The notes beneath the pieces were generated by a model. It was not told where the DNA came from. It was given only the letters and a program-made list of their open reading frames with translations, and did not search any database. The position numbers and the translations under genes were made by a program. From Methylotuvimicrobium sp018830325 (GTDB taxonomy: Bacteria; Pseudomonadota; Gammaproteobacteria; Methylococcales; Methylomonadaceae), in the NCBI RefSeq assembly GCF_044788715.1, contig NZ_CP173170.1, forward strand, positions 3,658,001 to 3,722,000: a DNA stretch of 64,000 nt. Reading direction: 5' to 3'. Within the stretch, counting starts at the first letter, position 1. The number at the start of each line of letters is the position of its first letter. Shown one piece after another: positions 25,950 through 34,904 of the stretch.

Positions 25950-26060
25950 TAAAAGTATGTCGTATCTCTGAACTTCTTTAGCTTCCATCAAAGACGGTTG
26001 AAAGCGTTAGCGCAGCAAGTAGGTGTTCGGTCCAAAACTCAATTGATCGCGCGTAGCCGT
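25950..26060 (-). pseudogene. 3' shard of type C rpn gene, diverged
   Basis: Beyond the GGGGTCAGGTCTTG motif at 25896 the DNA matches the 3' flank and last ~30 codons of the gene at 32916-33938 (ATCAAAGACGGTTGAAAGC and CAATTGATCGCGCGTAGCCG). No frame remains. Confidence 0.5.
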
Positions 26061-26215
26061 TGTTAAATTGGGCGTTCTATCTGTCGGAATCGAGGCTTGG
26101 TTATTTTAGCCTATGTGGCTTTTATTGCGTTGGTTCTTACCCGTCGCTCTTGACTTCGATATCGCGAACCGGGGATCGCTCCTACAGGAGGTGCCGTTCG
26201 TGATGCAAGAATAGG

Positions 26216-26450
26216 CCAGATTTAGCTCTATTGCATTTTCTAAACTTCATTTTCATTGCCTTGCCGCAGAATATCGAATAAAGATTACGTGAACATGAAA
26301 TCTTGCTTTCGGCCATTTGTAATTACATACAAAGTTTAGTCCGGTTTTATCTAAGTTATTAAGTATCAGTGTCTTGTTTGTATTTTCATTTGTCCGCTTA
26401 TGCCTTTGGGTGTGGCATTTCACCTATTTTTGAGGCATTTGGCGCATTCC
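26216..26450. repeat. R5 repeat, diverged copy
   Basis: Shares CTAAACTTCATTTTCATTGC and AAAGTTTAGTCCGGTTTTAT text with the R5 copies below, at lower identity. Confidence 0.6.
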
Positions 26451-26483
26451 GATTTGGCACCGGGATTTAGGCTTGGGAAATAG

Positions 26484-26785
26484 GGTCAAGTCTAGCTATA
26501 TAGCATTTCCTAAACTTTATCTTCATTGTCTCACAACAGCATATCGAACAAAGATTACGTCAACATGAAATCTTGCTATCGGTCAATTGTAGTTTCATAC
26601 AAAGTTTAGTCCAGTTTTATTTAAGTTATTTACTATCAGTCTCTTGCTTGTATTTTTGATCGGGTCTGTATGGCGCTTGGTGTGACATTTTACCTATTTT
26701 GCGGCATTCGGCTCGAAAAGTACGCGGCCTTTTTTGGGATTTCCTTATGACGAGACCGAGGCGCCCGAGTTGTTTGTGTCGAGCG
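26484..26785. repeat. R5 repeat
   Basis: A ~300-bp unit starting AGGGTCAAGTCTAGC, a J-motif variant, then TATATAGCATTTCC, and ending near TGTTTGTGTCGAGCG. High identity to 31766, 33960 and 34905. No coding capacity. A GCGCAT-type palindrome and nothing else follow to 27031. Confidence 0.7.
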
Positions 26786-27031
26786 TTCTTATTTGTGAGT
26801 AGCGAATCGTGGTGTTCTTAATATAAGGGATGGTTCTGTAGGGTTCGCATCGCGCAGCTTTTCAATATTTTGTAACAGTTAGGTAGTTCGGGAACGGTGC
26901 GCGATGCTCGCTCTAGTGCTTGTGATGCCACGTTTTGTTACGGTGCCGCTTTGAAAGCGGCACCTCGTCTTTGAAATGGGACCCTAGTCTATTACGTGAG
27001 GTGTTTTAGGCTGATCCTTATTAAGGGATTG

Positions 27032-27949
27032 CTACAAATGCAAAGCATATTTTGTCGCAGGTGAAAGCGTGTTTGGGTCGATGTTTTCCGGCAGGCGATA
27101 GGTATGTTGATCGACGCCGGCCTCGCTGGCGTAAAAAGCGACCAATACGGTTCTCAGGGCGCTACTAGTTCTTCCGCCTTTATGAATGCCTGTAGTGTCT
27201 GAAAAAATGACAGTGCCCGACTTGCCTGTGCAAATTATCACGCTGGATTGTTCAGGGTTTTCAGGTTTCGTGAATTCAGCTATTTGCTGCTCATCAAACA
27301 ACACACCCAAGGGTGGATTAGCGGGGTGAGTGTGGCCCATTTTTCCTTGAAGGTGAGTGCCTTTTATAAACGTGAAAGGTCCTGTGGCTTCGTCCACGTT
27401 TGACAAGTACATGAACACTTTGATTATTTTCATTTCTTCATGGTCCCGGTGCCATATTTCTGTATCGTAAAACAGGTCATCGGAAGCGGCAGATACACTG
27501 CGCCAAGTATCAACATAATTCAGCCGCGAGAACATGCCATTATATGAGTTCACAATATCAAGTACCTCATCGCTGAGAAAAAATTTGACAAAGGATTCGG
27601 GCAAACAAGCGTTCTTGATGTTTCGGCCGATGCCTCTTATTTTGGCTGGTCGCAGCTGATTTTCTTGTATTGGGTCTTGTGAATGTTGATTCAACAGGGC
27701 ATTAGCGTCGTCAATGAGTTGCGCCAGCATGTTTTGATCTTGGCAGAGGTTTTTTATGTCATCGGTATATATGCCTTCCTCCTTGAGTTCCGAGACTGCG
27801 TTTTGGGTGTATGGGCTCGGGCTTTGAGAGGCTGCTTGATATAGTTTGAGAGCTTTTCTGTTGATGTAATTGAAGTATCTCGTGTGAAAACGGATGTGAT
27901 AGTAGATATGGCCAACAGTCATAAGCAGTGGGATGCGGGTAAAAATCAA
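27032..27949 (-). CDS. Phytanoyl-CoA dioxygenase (PhyH)-like Fe(II)/2-oxoglutarate oxygenase
   Basis: 305 residues. The double-stranded beta-helix motif is visible: WHRDHEEMKIIKVFMYLSNV (His-x-Asp iron ligands), ATGPFTFIKGTH, then TGIHKGGRTSSALRTVLVAF (distal His and the Arg that binds 2-oxoglutarate). Such enzymes hydroxylate small lipids, amino acids or secondary-metabolite precursors. The substrate cannot be read from the sequence. The N-terminal ~100 residues have no known motif. It stands alone between repeat-filled intervals, so no pathway context exists. Confidence 0.75.
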   Translation of the reverse strand: MIFTRIPLLMTVGHIYYHIRFHTRYFNYINRKALKLYQAASQSPSPYTQNAVSELKEEGIYTDDIKNLCQDQNMLAQLIDDANALLNQHSQDPIQENQLRPAKIRGIGRNIKNACLPESFVKFFLSDEVLDIVNSYNGMFSRLNYVDTWRSVSAASDDLFYDTEIWHRDHEEMKIIKVFMYLSNVDEATGPFTFIKGTHLQGKMGHTHPANPPLGVLFDEQQIAEFTKPENPEQSSVIICTGKSGTVIFSDTTGIHKGGRTSSALRTVLVAFYASEAGVDQHTYRLPENIDPNTLSPATKYALHL

Positions 27950-28227
27950 TCGTAAAAGTTGGTTGTGGTTTTTATTAGTGATGCGAATCAGGAAGAGCTT
28001 TGTTTTTTATATCTATTAATCATATAGTTATAATTTTATTGATATAGTTTTTATAATGTTGGGTATCGAATGATGTTGATTTGTTCAAACCCTAAGGTTG
28101 CAGACCTGGCCGCAATCGGCGCGGTTTAAGCGCCTGTGCTCTCAAGTTTATCGATCTATGCTGGTTTAAAGGTTGGCCAGTCACGTCAATGCCGTTTCTG
28201 TTTATTCCATGTAATCGATTATAGTCC

Positions 28228-28670
28228 AGCAGGGTGCGCATCGCGCACCTTTTCAAGGTTTTGAAACTATTGTTTAGTTCGGGGATTGGTGCGCGGTGTG
28301 CAGCCTACCGATGTTCGGAAACAGGTTGCGATAGAAGGTTTCCGCGCCATTGATGTCATGTGCCGCGAAGCTAGAGCTTCTCGGGCGGGTTTCCCAAGCT
28401 GGAGCTTGGGAAACAGCGTGGTCTGGAGCTTAGGGAGCAGCGTGTGCTTCTGCTTTCGATATGGTATTCGGGTTCGACCTTGAAAAGGTTTGCGTGGCCG
28501 CAAGCCTATAGGGCTAATACTTGGTTTTTTAGCCAATGTGGCTTCGATAGCGGTGGCTGTTACCCGCCGTTCTTGGCTTCGATATCGCGATCTGGGGATC
28601 GCTCCCACAGGGGGGCAATGATGTGCGGTGCGGCTTCCCACTTAAGGCGGCACAAAAGCACTAAGGATTA
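28228..28670. repeat. Cluster of hairpin repeats
   Basis: Holds a GCGCAC/GTGCGC palindrome, the AAGCTAGAGCTTCTCGGGCG ... CCAAGCTGGAGCTTGGGAAAC hairpin, and a GATATCGCGATC...GGGATCGCTCCCACAG unit. The block is repeated at 32240-32690 and partly at 35660-35790. No gene seen in 27950-28715. Confidence 0.65.
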
Positions 28671-28715
28671 ACCTTAAACTGTCCAGTGTTAAGTGAGCAG
28701 CCGGTCATTTGTGCT

Positions 28716-28984
28716 TTATTGGCTGTCAAGCCAGTTTTGCAGGTCGCTTACGTTTTTAAAATCCAAAATTTCTTCCGCCAGGTTTTCCAGCATCGTAAGT
28801 TCCAAACCCGGCAGTCTTTTCAGCGCAATTTCGAGTTCCGGTTTTATGCCGAACTTCCGGCGCAACAGGCGCGTGAGCAAAGCGATACTTTCTTCTTGTC
28901 GACCTTCCCGCCGTTCTTCTTCGGCAATTTCTTGGTAAAAACGGGTTTGTTTGAGTTCGGTATCTAAGCCTAACATGGTTTTAA
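28716..28984 (-). pseudogene. 3' shard of type B rpn gene (DUF4351 tail)
   Basis: Reads MLGLDTELKQTRFYQEIAEE then EERREGRQEESIALLTRLLR to LQNWLDSQ, i.e. the last 86 residues of the 287-residue gene at 29948-30811, without the nuclease core. The homology breaks just upstream of ATGGTTTTAATC. The EGRQ tract has one unit against three or four in the full gene. It may still be translated, but it is best read as a truncated copy. Confidence 0.7.
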
Positions 28985-28994
28985 TCTTTTCAAA

Positions 28995-29387
28995 TTAATT
29001 GACGAGTTTTCCTGTTAATTCTGCATAAAGAGGAAATTTACGATCTGCAGATATTAACTGGCTGTCTGTCATCAGTGCTGTGGCAATTATGATACGGTCT
29101 TGCGGGTCGCTATGATGTTCGGATAAATCGACTGCTGCGCAAGCAATTTCGGCTGTAATGGGCACTAAAGTAATATTCGATCCGCTTAACGCCTTATCAA
29201 ACCAAATGAGGATTGGTACCGGCAATATAATTCGGTCATGCCGCTGTAGCCATGCAACTTCAAAACAACTAATCGCTGACACACCCACCTCAGAGGTATT
29301 ATTGATGAGTTCCAGCCATTGGGCTTTCATCGAATTCGTCTCATCATTGACCCACCACAGCCAGATGTGAGTATCCAAAATAATCAT
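28995..29387 (-). CDS. vapC: PIN-domain toxin, VapC type
   Basis: Start ATG 29387 (MIILDTHIWLWWVNDETNSM), with ATGA overlap to the antitoxin. The 130-residue PIN domain has LDTHIWLWW (first Asp), AISCFEVAWLQ (Glu), and HHSDPQDRIIIATALMTDSQ (DPxDR motif) followed by LISADRKF. This is the HxxDPFDR subclass of VapC-like RNases. The frame extends upstream to 29402, but the coupled start is favoured. Confidence 0.85.
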   Translation of the reverse strand: MIILDTHIWLWWVNDETNSMKAQWLELINNTSEVGVSAISCFEVAWLQRHDRIILPVPILIWFDKALSGSNITLVPITAEIACAAVDLSEHHSDPQDRIIIATALMTDSQLISADRKFPLYAELTGKLVN

Positions 29388-29620
29388 TTTGGCAAATTCC
29401 AATCTGTTTCAGGCGCTGACGAAATAATATCCCCTAGAATTTGCAATTTTCCGGCTATGTCCGGATGCGGACGGCGTCTCGGCTGGGTACTTGGTGATTC
29501 TGAAGTATTGTCAACTAAAATAATTATTCTAGCTTTACTTGCCTTTTGCAGTGATTGATATTCCTTAGGCACATGGACAATGCCATTTTCTATATTTGTT
29601 TCAAATTCTATAGCCTGCAT
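29384..29620 (-). CDS. Antitoxin partner of VapC
   Basis: A 78-residue protein: MQAIEFETNIENGIVHVPKE, KARIIILVDN and a Pro-rich middle (SPSTQPRRRPHPD), ending ETDWNLPK. The N-terminus resembles small beta-barrel antitoxins that precede PIN toxins; I do not assign a family. The role rests on the 4-bp overlap with vapC. Confidence 0.7.
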   Translation of the reverse strand: MQAIEFETNIENGIVHVPKEYQSLQKASKARIIILVDNTSESPSTQPRRRPHPDIAGKLQILGDIISSAPETDWNLPK

Positions 29621-29657
29621 GTTGGATTCCTTATTTAAGGTATGAAAAGGAGAAGGT

Positions 29658-29800
29658 TGGGGTCAGGTTTTGATTTTTTTCATGATCCTTTACAAGGCGT
29701 AGAGGTATTAAAATAATACTTCTTCCAAGAATCTCTTTAGTGTTCATCAAACATGGCTGAAAGTGTCGGTGCATCGAGCAAGCATTCGTTTGCAGGTAAC
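29658..29800 (-). pseudogene. 3' shard of type C rpn gene with J-type motif
   Basis: GGGGTCAGGTTTTGATTTTT at 29658 and the following ~130 bp match the 3' flank and last ~15 codons of the rpn gene at 32916-33938 (CATGGCTGAAAGTGTCGG, TGCATCGAGCA), then diverge. Confidence 0.6.
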
Positions 29801-29947
29801 AGCTATCCACTTAACGCGGGACAGCTTAAGGTTAATCCTTAGTGCTTTTTTCCGCCTTAAGTTGGAAGCCCAGGTAACGAAGCGGGAACAATGGTGCGTG
29901 GCGATGCACTTCCTGCTGTACTTGCGTTTGGCACCGTCTATTCTGCC

Positions 29948-30811
29948 TCATTGGCTGTCAAGCCAGTTTTGCAGGTCGGTTACGCTTTTAAAATCCAATA
30001 AGGCTTCCGCCAGGTTTTCCAGCATTGTCAGCTCCATACCCGGCAGTCGTTTCAGCGCTGTTTCGAGTTCCGGCTGTATGCCGAACTTCCGGCGCAGCAA
30101 GCGCGTGAGCAATGCGATACTTTCTTCTTGCCGACCTTCTTGCCGACCTTCTTGCCGACCTTCTTGCCGCTCTTCTTCGGCAATTTCTTGGTAAAAACGG
30201 GTTTGTTTGAGTTCGGTGTCTAAGCCTAACATGGTTTTAATCTCCTCCCGCGTCAGTTGCGGTAGTTTGTAGACGAGTACGGTTTCAACAAAATTGAGGA
30301 TGTCGATGCCATGTATCTTACGCTGTTTTACCAGTTTTTGCGCTAGTTCGACGGTTTGCCGGTCTTGGCAGGCAATGAGGCTCAACAAGGATTGTAGCGG
30401 ACTATCGGCGGACGCTTGTTGGTAGTCTTCCAGGTATATGCGCTGTAGTTGCGGTAACTGCATGAAGGCTTCAAATTCTATGCCGGCGGGTCTTTCGGTT
30501 TGCCGGTCGGGGTAGATCACCATGGCAATCCAGGGTCTGGCGGGTTTTTGCCGGTAGAGGTACAGTGTGATTTCCGTGAAGAGTCGACCGTATAATTCAT
30601 TGTCGGATTGATATTGTACTTCGGCAAAGATTAATGGCTGATTCGGATTTTGGTCGTTCGGTTTGAAGAGCCCGTCCATTCTAAAGCCGGTTTGTTTGAT
30701 TTCTTCCGAGACAAAGCGGTAGCTATCTGCACTGTAAGGTAGTTTAAGTAGTTCTAAAGCCAACTGGGGCCAATCTTGAAACAATCGGTAAAAAAGGCTG
30801 TCGGTTTTCAT
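29948..30811 (-). CDS. Rpn-family nuclease, DUF2887/DUF4351 type (type B)
   Basis: 287 residues. The N-terminal nuclease domain has GFRMDGLFKPND (Asp) and LIFAEVQYQSDNELYGRLFT (E-x-Q), the PD-(D/E)XK pattern of this group. An EERQEGRQEGRQEGRQEE tract then leads to a C-terminal DUF4351 helical domain (ALLTRLLRRKFGIQPELETA ... LDFKSVTDLQNWLDSQ). DNase and recombination roles are by family analogy with Rpn. Two 3' shards of this gene lie at 28716-28984 and 32712-32830. Confidence 0.8.
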   Translation of the reverse strand: MKTDSLFYRLFQDWPQLALELLKLPYSADSYRFVSEEIKQTGFRMDGLFKPNDQNPNQPLIFAEVQYQSDNELYGRLFTEITLYLYRQKPARPWIAMVIYPDRQTERPAGIEFEAFMQLPQLQRIYLEDYQQASADSPLQSLLSLIACQDRQTVELAQKLVKQRKIHGIDILNFVETVLVYKLPQLTREEIKTMLGLDTELKQTRFYQEIAEEERQEGRQEGRQEGRQEESIALLTRLLRRKFGIQPELETALKRLPGMELTMLENLAEALLDFKSVTDLQNWLDSQ

Positions 30812-30884
30812 GGCTAAATAATTGGTTTAGATTGCTTGGCTTTAGTATTGTTGAAATCGTGTTTTCGCTCTTTATTCTAGGGGT

Positions 30885-31068
30885 CACTGCCATTAAGTTA
30901 AGCCGTCACAGAGATAAGTAATGCTTGCATTCAGGCTCTAATGTGCCTCAAAAGCTTGCCATCCATGACACTGGATTCCGCCAGTCCATGGCGGAATGAC
31001 GGGTTTCCCTTAACTTAATGGCAGTTATGCTCTGCGTGGGAACGAGCGTTTTGTGGGGATACCTCAGG
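30885..31068. mobile_element. R1 plus R2 right arm
   Basis: R1 30885-31025 with near-perfect ends, then TGCTCTGCGTGGGAACGAGC and GTGGGGATACCTCA of R2. The left half of R2 is missing. GGGTCAGGTTACTTTTTC (J) follows at 31068. Confidence 0.7.
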
Positions 31069-31216
31069 GTCAGGTTACTTTTTCAAGAATTAAGCGAATT
31101 ATTCCATAGCAAGTTAATTTAATTTCGCGCCGGTATTTAGTGTGCATCATAAGTTTATGACTTCACGAATTATTGCTAAACTACAATTGTAGTTAAATAC
31201 GATTAAAGGACAAACC

Positions 31217-31450
31217 ATGCCGAGCACGACATCCATTCGCATTGATCAAGAACTATATAATCAGGCCAAGACTGACGCGGCTATCGAGCACCGCACCATT
31301 GCCGGTCAGGTTGAGTATTGGGCCAAAGTTGGGCGCACCGCACTCGATAACCCTGACTTGCCCGTCAGCTTTATCACCGAAGCCTTGGCCTCCCTGGCAG
31401 AACCGCGCGAGCAGTCCACACCTTTTATACCGCGGTCACGCCAGACATGA
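31217..31450 (+). CDS. parD: ParD-like antitoxin
   Basis: A 77-residue protein starting MPSTTSIRIDQELYNQAKTD, with a ribbon-helix-helix beginning. EHRTIAGQVEYWAKVGRTAL is the conserved segment of the ParD-like family. SD AAAGGA lies 7 bp upstream of the ATG. It represses its operon and binds the RelE/ParE-type toxin whose gene starts with a 4-bp ATGA overlap. Confidence 0.8.
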   Translation: MPSTTSIRIDQELYNQAKTDAAIEHRTIAGQVEYWAKVGRTALDNPDLPVSFITEALASLAEPREQSTPFIPRSRQT

Positions 31451-31725
31451 GTTATGGCATTCTGCAAACCCGCCACTTTGGCCGGCAGTACAAAAAGCTG
31501 CATGACAACATTGCTGCCGATGTCGATACTGCGGTTGATTTCGTTGCGAAAAACCCCGCCATTGGCGACCGCAAGAAAGGCGACCTAGCCAATTTACTGG
31601 TCTACAAGTTTCGCAGTCAAGGCCAGTTGTACCTTTTAGGTTACACCCTTGATGAGGGGTTGCGTTTGGTTTACCTGGAAGCAGTAGGACCTCATGAAAA
31701 CTTCTATCGGGACCTAAAGCGTTAA
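31447..31725 (+). CDS. RelE/ParE-family toxin
   Basis: 92 residues with the RelE fold pattern: MSYGILQTRHFGRQYKKLHD, AVDFVAKNPAIGDRKKGDLA, LLVYKFRSQGQLYLLGYTLD and VYLEAVGPHENFYRDLKR (C-terminal HENFYRDLKR as in ribosome-dependent RelE relatives). The target (ribosome-bound mRNA or gyrase) cannot be decided. It is co-transcribed with the antitoxin. Confidence 0.8.
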   Translation: MSYGILQTRHFGRQYKKLHDNIAADVDTAVDFVAKNPAIGDRKKGDLANLLVYKFRSQGQLYLLGYTLDEGLRLVYLEAVGPHENFYRDLKR

Positions 31726-31765
31726 GCACACGATCAACCTAACGTTCATGAAGACCAGGCAATCG

Positions 31766-32085
31766 CCCCGGGGAAACGGGGTCGGTCTAGCTATATAGCA
31801 TTTCCTAAACTTTATCTTGATTGCCTCACAACAGCATATCGAACAAAGATTACGTCAACATGAAATCTTGCTATCGGCCAATTGTCGTTTCATACAAAGT
31901 TTAGTCCAGTTTTATCTATGTTATTTATTATCAGTCTCTTGCTTGTATTTTCAGTCGGATCTGTAGGGCGCTTGGTGTGGCTTTTCCCCTAGTTTGCGGC
32001 ATTTGGCTGTAAAAGTACGCGGGTATTTTGGGATTTTCTTATCTCGGGACCGAGGTGCTTGTGGTGTTTGTGTCGAGGTAAGTAT
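31766..32085. repeat. R5 repeat
   Basis: Begins AACGGGGTCGGTCTAGC (J variant) and runs to ~32085. It matches 26484-26785 closely. Confidence 0.7.
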
Positions 32086-32239
32086 TCAGTCCCCCTCTTT
32101 GAAAAAGACGACTGCATGGACAAATATTTGCTCCTCGGCAATTGCTGAGTTACAAGGATGTAACGAATGCAGAAAATGCAGGAGCATTTTTCTGCCCTGC
32201 ATCGCCTAAAGCGACAACCATCCTAATACAGGGGGTTTT

Positions 32240-32690
32240 TTAGCCAATGCGGCTTCGATAGCGGTGGTTGTTACTCGCCGTTCTTGGCTTTGATATCGCG
32301 TCTGGGGATCCCTCCCACAGGGGGCAATGGTGCGCGATGCGCAGCCTGCCGATGTTCGGAAATGGGTTGCGATAAAGGGTTTGAACCATTGATGTCATGT
32401 GTCGCGAAGCTAGAGCTTCTCGGACGGATTTCCCAAGCTGGAGCTTGGGAAACAGCGTGATCTGGCGCTTGGGGAGCAGCGTGTGTTTCTGCCTTCGCTA
32501 TGGGGTTAGGGGTCGGCCTTAAAAAGGTTGGCGTGGCCGCAAGCCTTAAGGGATAATGCTTGGCTTTTTAGCCTACGCGGCTTCGATAGCGCTGGTTGTT
32601 ATCCGTCGTTCTTGGCTCCGATATCGCGATATGGGGATCGCTCCCACAGGAAAGGGTAATGGTGCGCGATACGCACCCTCACTAGCTTTC
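32240..32690. repeat. Cluster of hairpin repeats
   Basis: Near-duplicate of 28228-28670: AAGCTAGAGCTTCTCGGACG, CCAAGCTGGAGCTTGGG and two GATATCGCG ... GCTCCCACAG units. No coding or RNA gene signal. Confidence 0.65.
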
Positions 32691-32711
32691 AGGCAACGGT
32701 CAATTGTGTTT

Positions 32712-32830
32712 CATTGGCTGTCAAGCCAGTTTTGCAGGTCGGTTACGTTTTTAAAATCCAATAAGGCGTCCGCCATGTTTTCCAGCATTGTCAGTTCGAT
32801 ACCCGGCAGCCGTTTCAGCGCTGTTTCGGG
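32712..32830 (-). pseudogene. 3' shard of type B rpn gene
   Basis: About 118 bp match the last ~39 codons of 29948-30811 (LQNWLDSQ end). The match then breaks into GGCTGGGGTCAGGTTTTG, a J-type junction at 32838. Confidence 0.65.
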
Positions 32831-32915
32831 AGAAGGCTGGGGTCAGGTTTTGATTTTTTCATGATCCATTACAAGGCGGAGAGATATTAAAATAATACTT
32901 CTTCCAAGTATCTCT

Positions 32916-33938
32916 TTAGTGTTCATCAAAGATGGCTGAAAGTGTCGGCGCGTCGAGCAGTCGTTCGGCCCAAAGGTCCAATTGATCAAGCGTAGCCGTA
33001 CTCAAGCGGCATTGCGTTTCCTCCGGCAACGGTCCGAATTTTTTGATTAACAGGCGTTGCAGGATCGTGGCTTCGCCTTCGAGTTTGCCTTCGAGTTTAC
33101 CTTCGAGTTTACCTTCGAGTTTGCCTTTTTTTAGACCTTGTTCCAAACCTTGTTCCATACCGCGTTTAACGGCGTGTCGTTCAACACTGGTAACATAGCG
33201 CATTTTGTTTTCTCCTTCGATCGTTTCGATTTCTAACCATAGTTTCTGTTCCAGCTCTTCCGGCAATCGCATCATCCAATCGAGAACGGCAAACAGGTCC
33301 AGTATTCGCTGTTTGCCCCAGCCTTGGCGATACAAAAGACGAACCAGGGCTCTCTTGGCTTGGTAGCGGGCCTCCGGGTCATGCTTTGTTTGCCGCGTTT
33401 GCAGATGGGCGGTCGTAATCAGTGCGAATGGGTTGGTGTGCGTTTCAAGTTGGTTGATTTGTTCGGCATAGTCCAGCAATTTGACCACCGGAAACTGCAA
33501 GCTGTGCCGACATCCCAGTACTTCAAATCCGTAGCCGCCCGGCTTCCAGTCGGGGTCATTATCGGCCAATACGGCAAAGCTGGCAATGGGGCTGTCGTAT
33601 CGGTCGAACAGTCGGTAATTGTAGGTGAACATGCGCTTGGCAAAATCGATATCGTGTTGTCCCTGTATTTCAATGTGGATATAAATCCAACGCTGTTCTC
33701 CATTGATCAGGGTCACTTGCACCAAGACATCTGCGAAGCGCTTGCCTAATTCGGCATCGCGTACCACTTTTCGCAGTTCGGTGTTTTTAAAGTCGTAATC
33801 TTGGGTCCAGTCGATCTGAACATGGGCCTCGGGAAAGTAAAACGCGGTGAATTCCGGAAAGGCATGTTCAAGCATGTCTTTCCAAGGGCTATCGTATTCG
33901 TCGGTGTAGTTTTCGATTTGTGTGTCGGCTTGTGTCAT
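32916..33938 (-). CDS. Rpn-family nuclease-like protein with DUF4351 tail (type C)
   Basis: 340 residues. The start DSPWKDMLEHAFPEFTAFYF is typical of the Rpn subgroup in cyanobacteria and gammaproteobacteria. KRFADVLVQVTL with YIHIEIQGQHDIDFAKRMFT supplies the Asp and E-x-Q of PD-(D/E)XK. KLEGKLEGKLEGKLEGE repeats precede a DUF4351 tail (LLIKKFGPLPEETQCRLSTA, LDAPTLSAIFDEH). A J-type motif (GGGGTCAGGTTTTG) lies ~75 bp past the stop. A DNase role is by analogy only. Confidence 0.8.
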   Translation of the reverse strand: MTQADTQIENYTDEYDSPWKDMLEHAFPEFTAFYFPEAHVQIDWTQDYDFKNTELRKVVRDAELGKRFADVLVQVTLINGEQRWIYIHIEIQGQHDIDFAKRMFTYNYRLFDRYDSPIASFAVLADNDPDWKPGGYGFEVLGCRHSLQFPVVKLLDYAEQINQLETHTNPFALITTAHLQTRQTKHDPEARYQAKRALVRLLYRQGWGKQRILDLFAVLDWMMRLPEELEQKLWLEIETIEGENKMRYVTSVERHAVKRGMEQGLEQGLKKGKLEGKLEGKLEGKLEGEATILQRLLIKKFGPLPEETQCRLSTATLDQLDLWAERLLDAPTLSAIFDEH

Positions 33939-33959
33939 CGATTTTCAATTTCTCATATC

Positions 33960-34217
33960 AGTAAACCAAACAAAGATTAGGCCAAGATGAAATCTTGTTG
34001 CCGGCCAATTGTAGTTACCTACAAAGTTTGGTCCGGTTTTATTTAAGTCATTGACTATCAGTCTCTTACTTGTATTTTCAATCGGGTCTGTAGGGCGCTT
34101 GGCGTGGTTTGCCTCTAGTTTGCGGCATTTGGCTGGAAAAGTACGCGGTTTTTTTTGGTTTTTTTACAATGGGACCGAGGCGACAGTGTTGTTTGTACCA
34201 TGTGTACTTGCGGTAAC
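33960..34217. repeat. R5 repeat, 5'-truncated
   Basis: Starts at AACCAAACAAAGATTAGG and ends near TGTGTACTTGCGG. The initial TATATAGCATTTCC part is absent. Confidence 0.65.
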
Positions 34218-34353
34218 TTTTCGGTCCCTCTCTAAAAGATTTCATTTATTGCTTTTTTACTCTTGGCGGCAACGTATCCTGACACAGGGGACTAATAGTC
34301 TACACCCAACTTTCTGCCTTGCTAAATGAGTAAAAAAGGAATATTTTGTACTC

Positions 34354-34617
34354 ATGGATGATTTCGAATACGATGACGATAAGAGTCAGGCTAATTTGGA
34401 AAAACATGGAATTGACTTCCATGCGGCCCAGAAACTTTGGGATGATCCTGATCTTCTCGAGTTCCCTGCCAAATCCGACAATGAACCTCGATTTCTTGTG
34501 ATTGGTCGTATCGCGGCGAAGCACTGGTCGGCCGTTGTCACGTACAGAAATAAGCAAATCCGTCTGATATCAGTCAGGCGATCTCGCAAGAAAGAGGTAG
34601 AGTTATATGAAAGCTAA
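34354..34617 (+). CDS. brnT: BrnT-family toxin
   Basis: A 87-residue BrnT: MDDFEYDDDKSQANLEKHGI (D-x-x-K-x-x-x-N-x-x-K-H-G-I-x-F signature), VIGRIAAKHWSAVVTYRNK and QIRLISVRRSRKKEVELYE. ATG 34354 follows an AAAAGGA site. It is the third BrnT of the window, distinct in sequence from the other two, and overlaps brnA by 11 bp. Confidence 0.88.
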   Translation: MDDFEYDDDKSQANLEKHGIDFHAAQKLWDDPDLLEFPAKSDNEPRFLVIGRIAAKHWSAVVTYRNKQIRLISVRRSRKKEVELYES

Positions 34618-34876
34618 AGATTTCGATAAAAAATTTGATGAAGGAAAAGAAGATATTATTGACGATCTTGATCTTTCGCGTGGTCGTCGTGTCAAGCAAA
34701 TATCAAAACGTATCAATGTCGACTTCCCATCTTGGGTAGTCGAATCTCTGGATCGTGAAGCCGCTCGCATAGGTATTACACGGCAATCAATTATAAAAGT
34801 CTGGCTGGTTGAGCGACTAAAGGCTGAAGCTGCTAATAAGCCGCAGAATAGTGACTCCTCAAGCAGCGCACATTAG
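34607..34876 (+). CDS. brnA: BrnA/CopG-like antitoxin
   Basis: 89 residues: an acidic N-terminus (FDKKFDEGKEDIIDDLDLSR) for toxin binding, then a ribbon-helix-helix domain (KRINVDFPSWVVESLDREAA, GITRQSIIKVWLVERLK). Unlike the two other BrnAs here, its DNA-binding domain follows the CopG pattern. Overlapping start with brnT. Confidence 0.82.
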   Translation: MKAKDFDKKFDEGKEDIIDDLDLSRGRRVKQISKRINVDFPSWVVESLDREAARIGITRQSIIKVWLVERLKAEAANKPQNSDSSSSAH

Positions 34877-34904
34877 CGGAACGATAGAATCGCCCGCAGA
34901 GGAA

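Noticed and set aside
27950..28715. Possible CRISPR-like spacing of palindromes
   Set aside because: Palindromes differ from one another and have no regular spacers.
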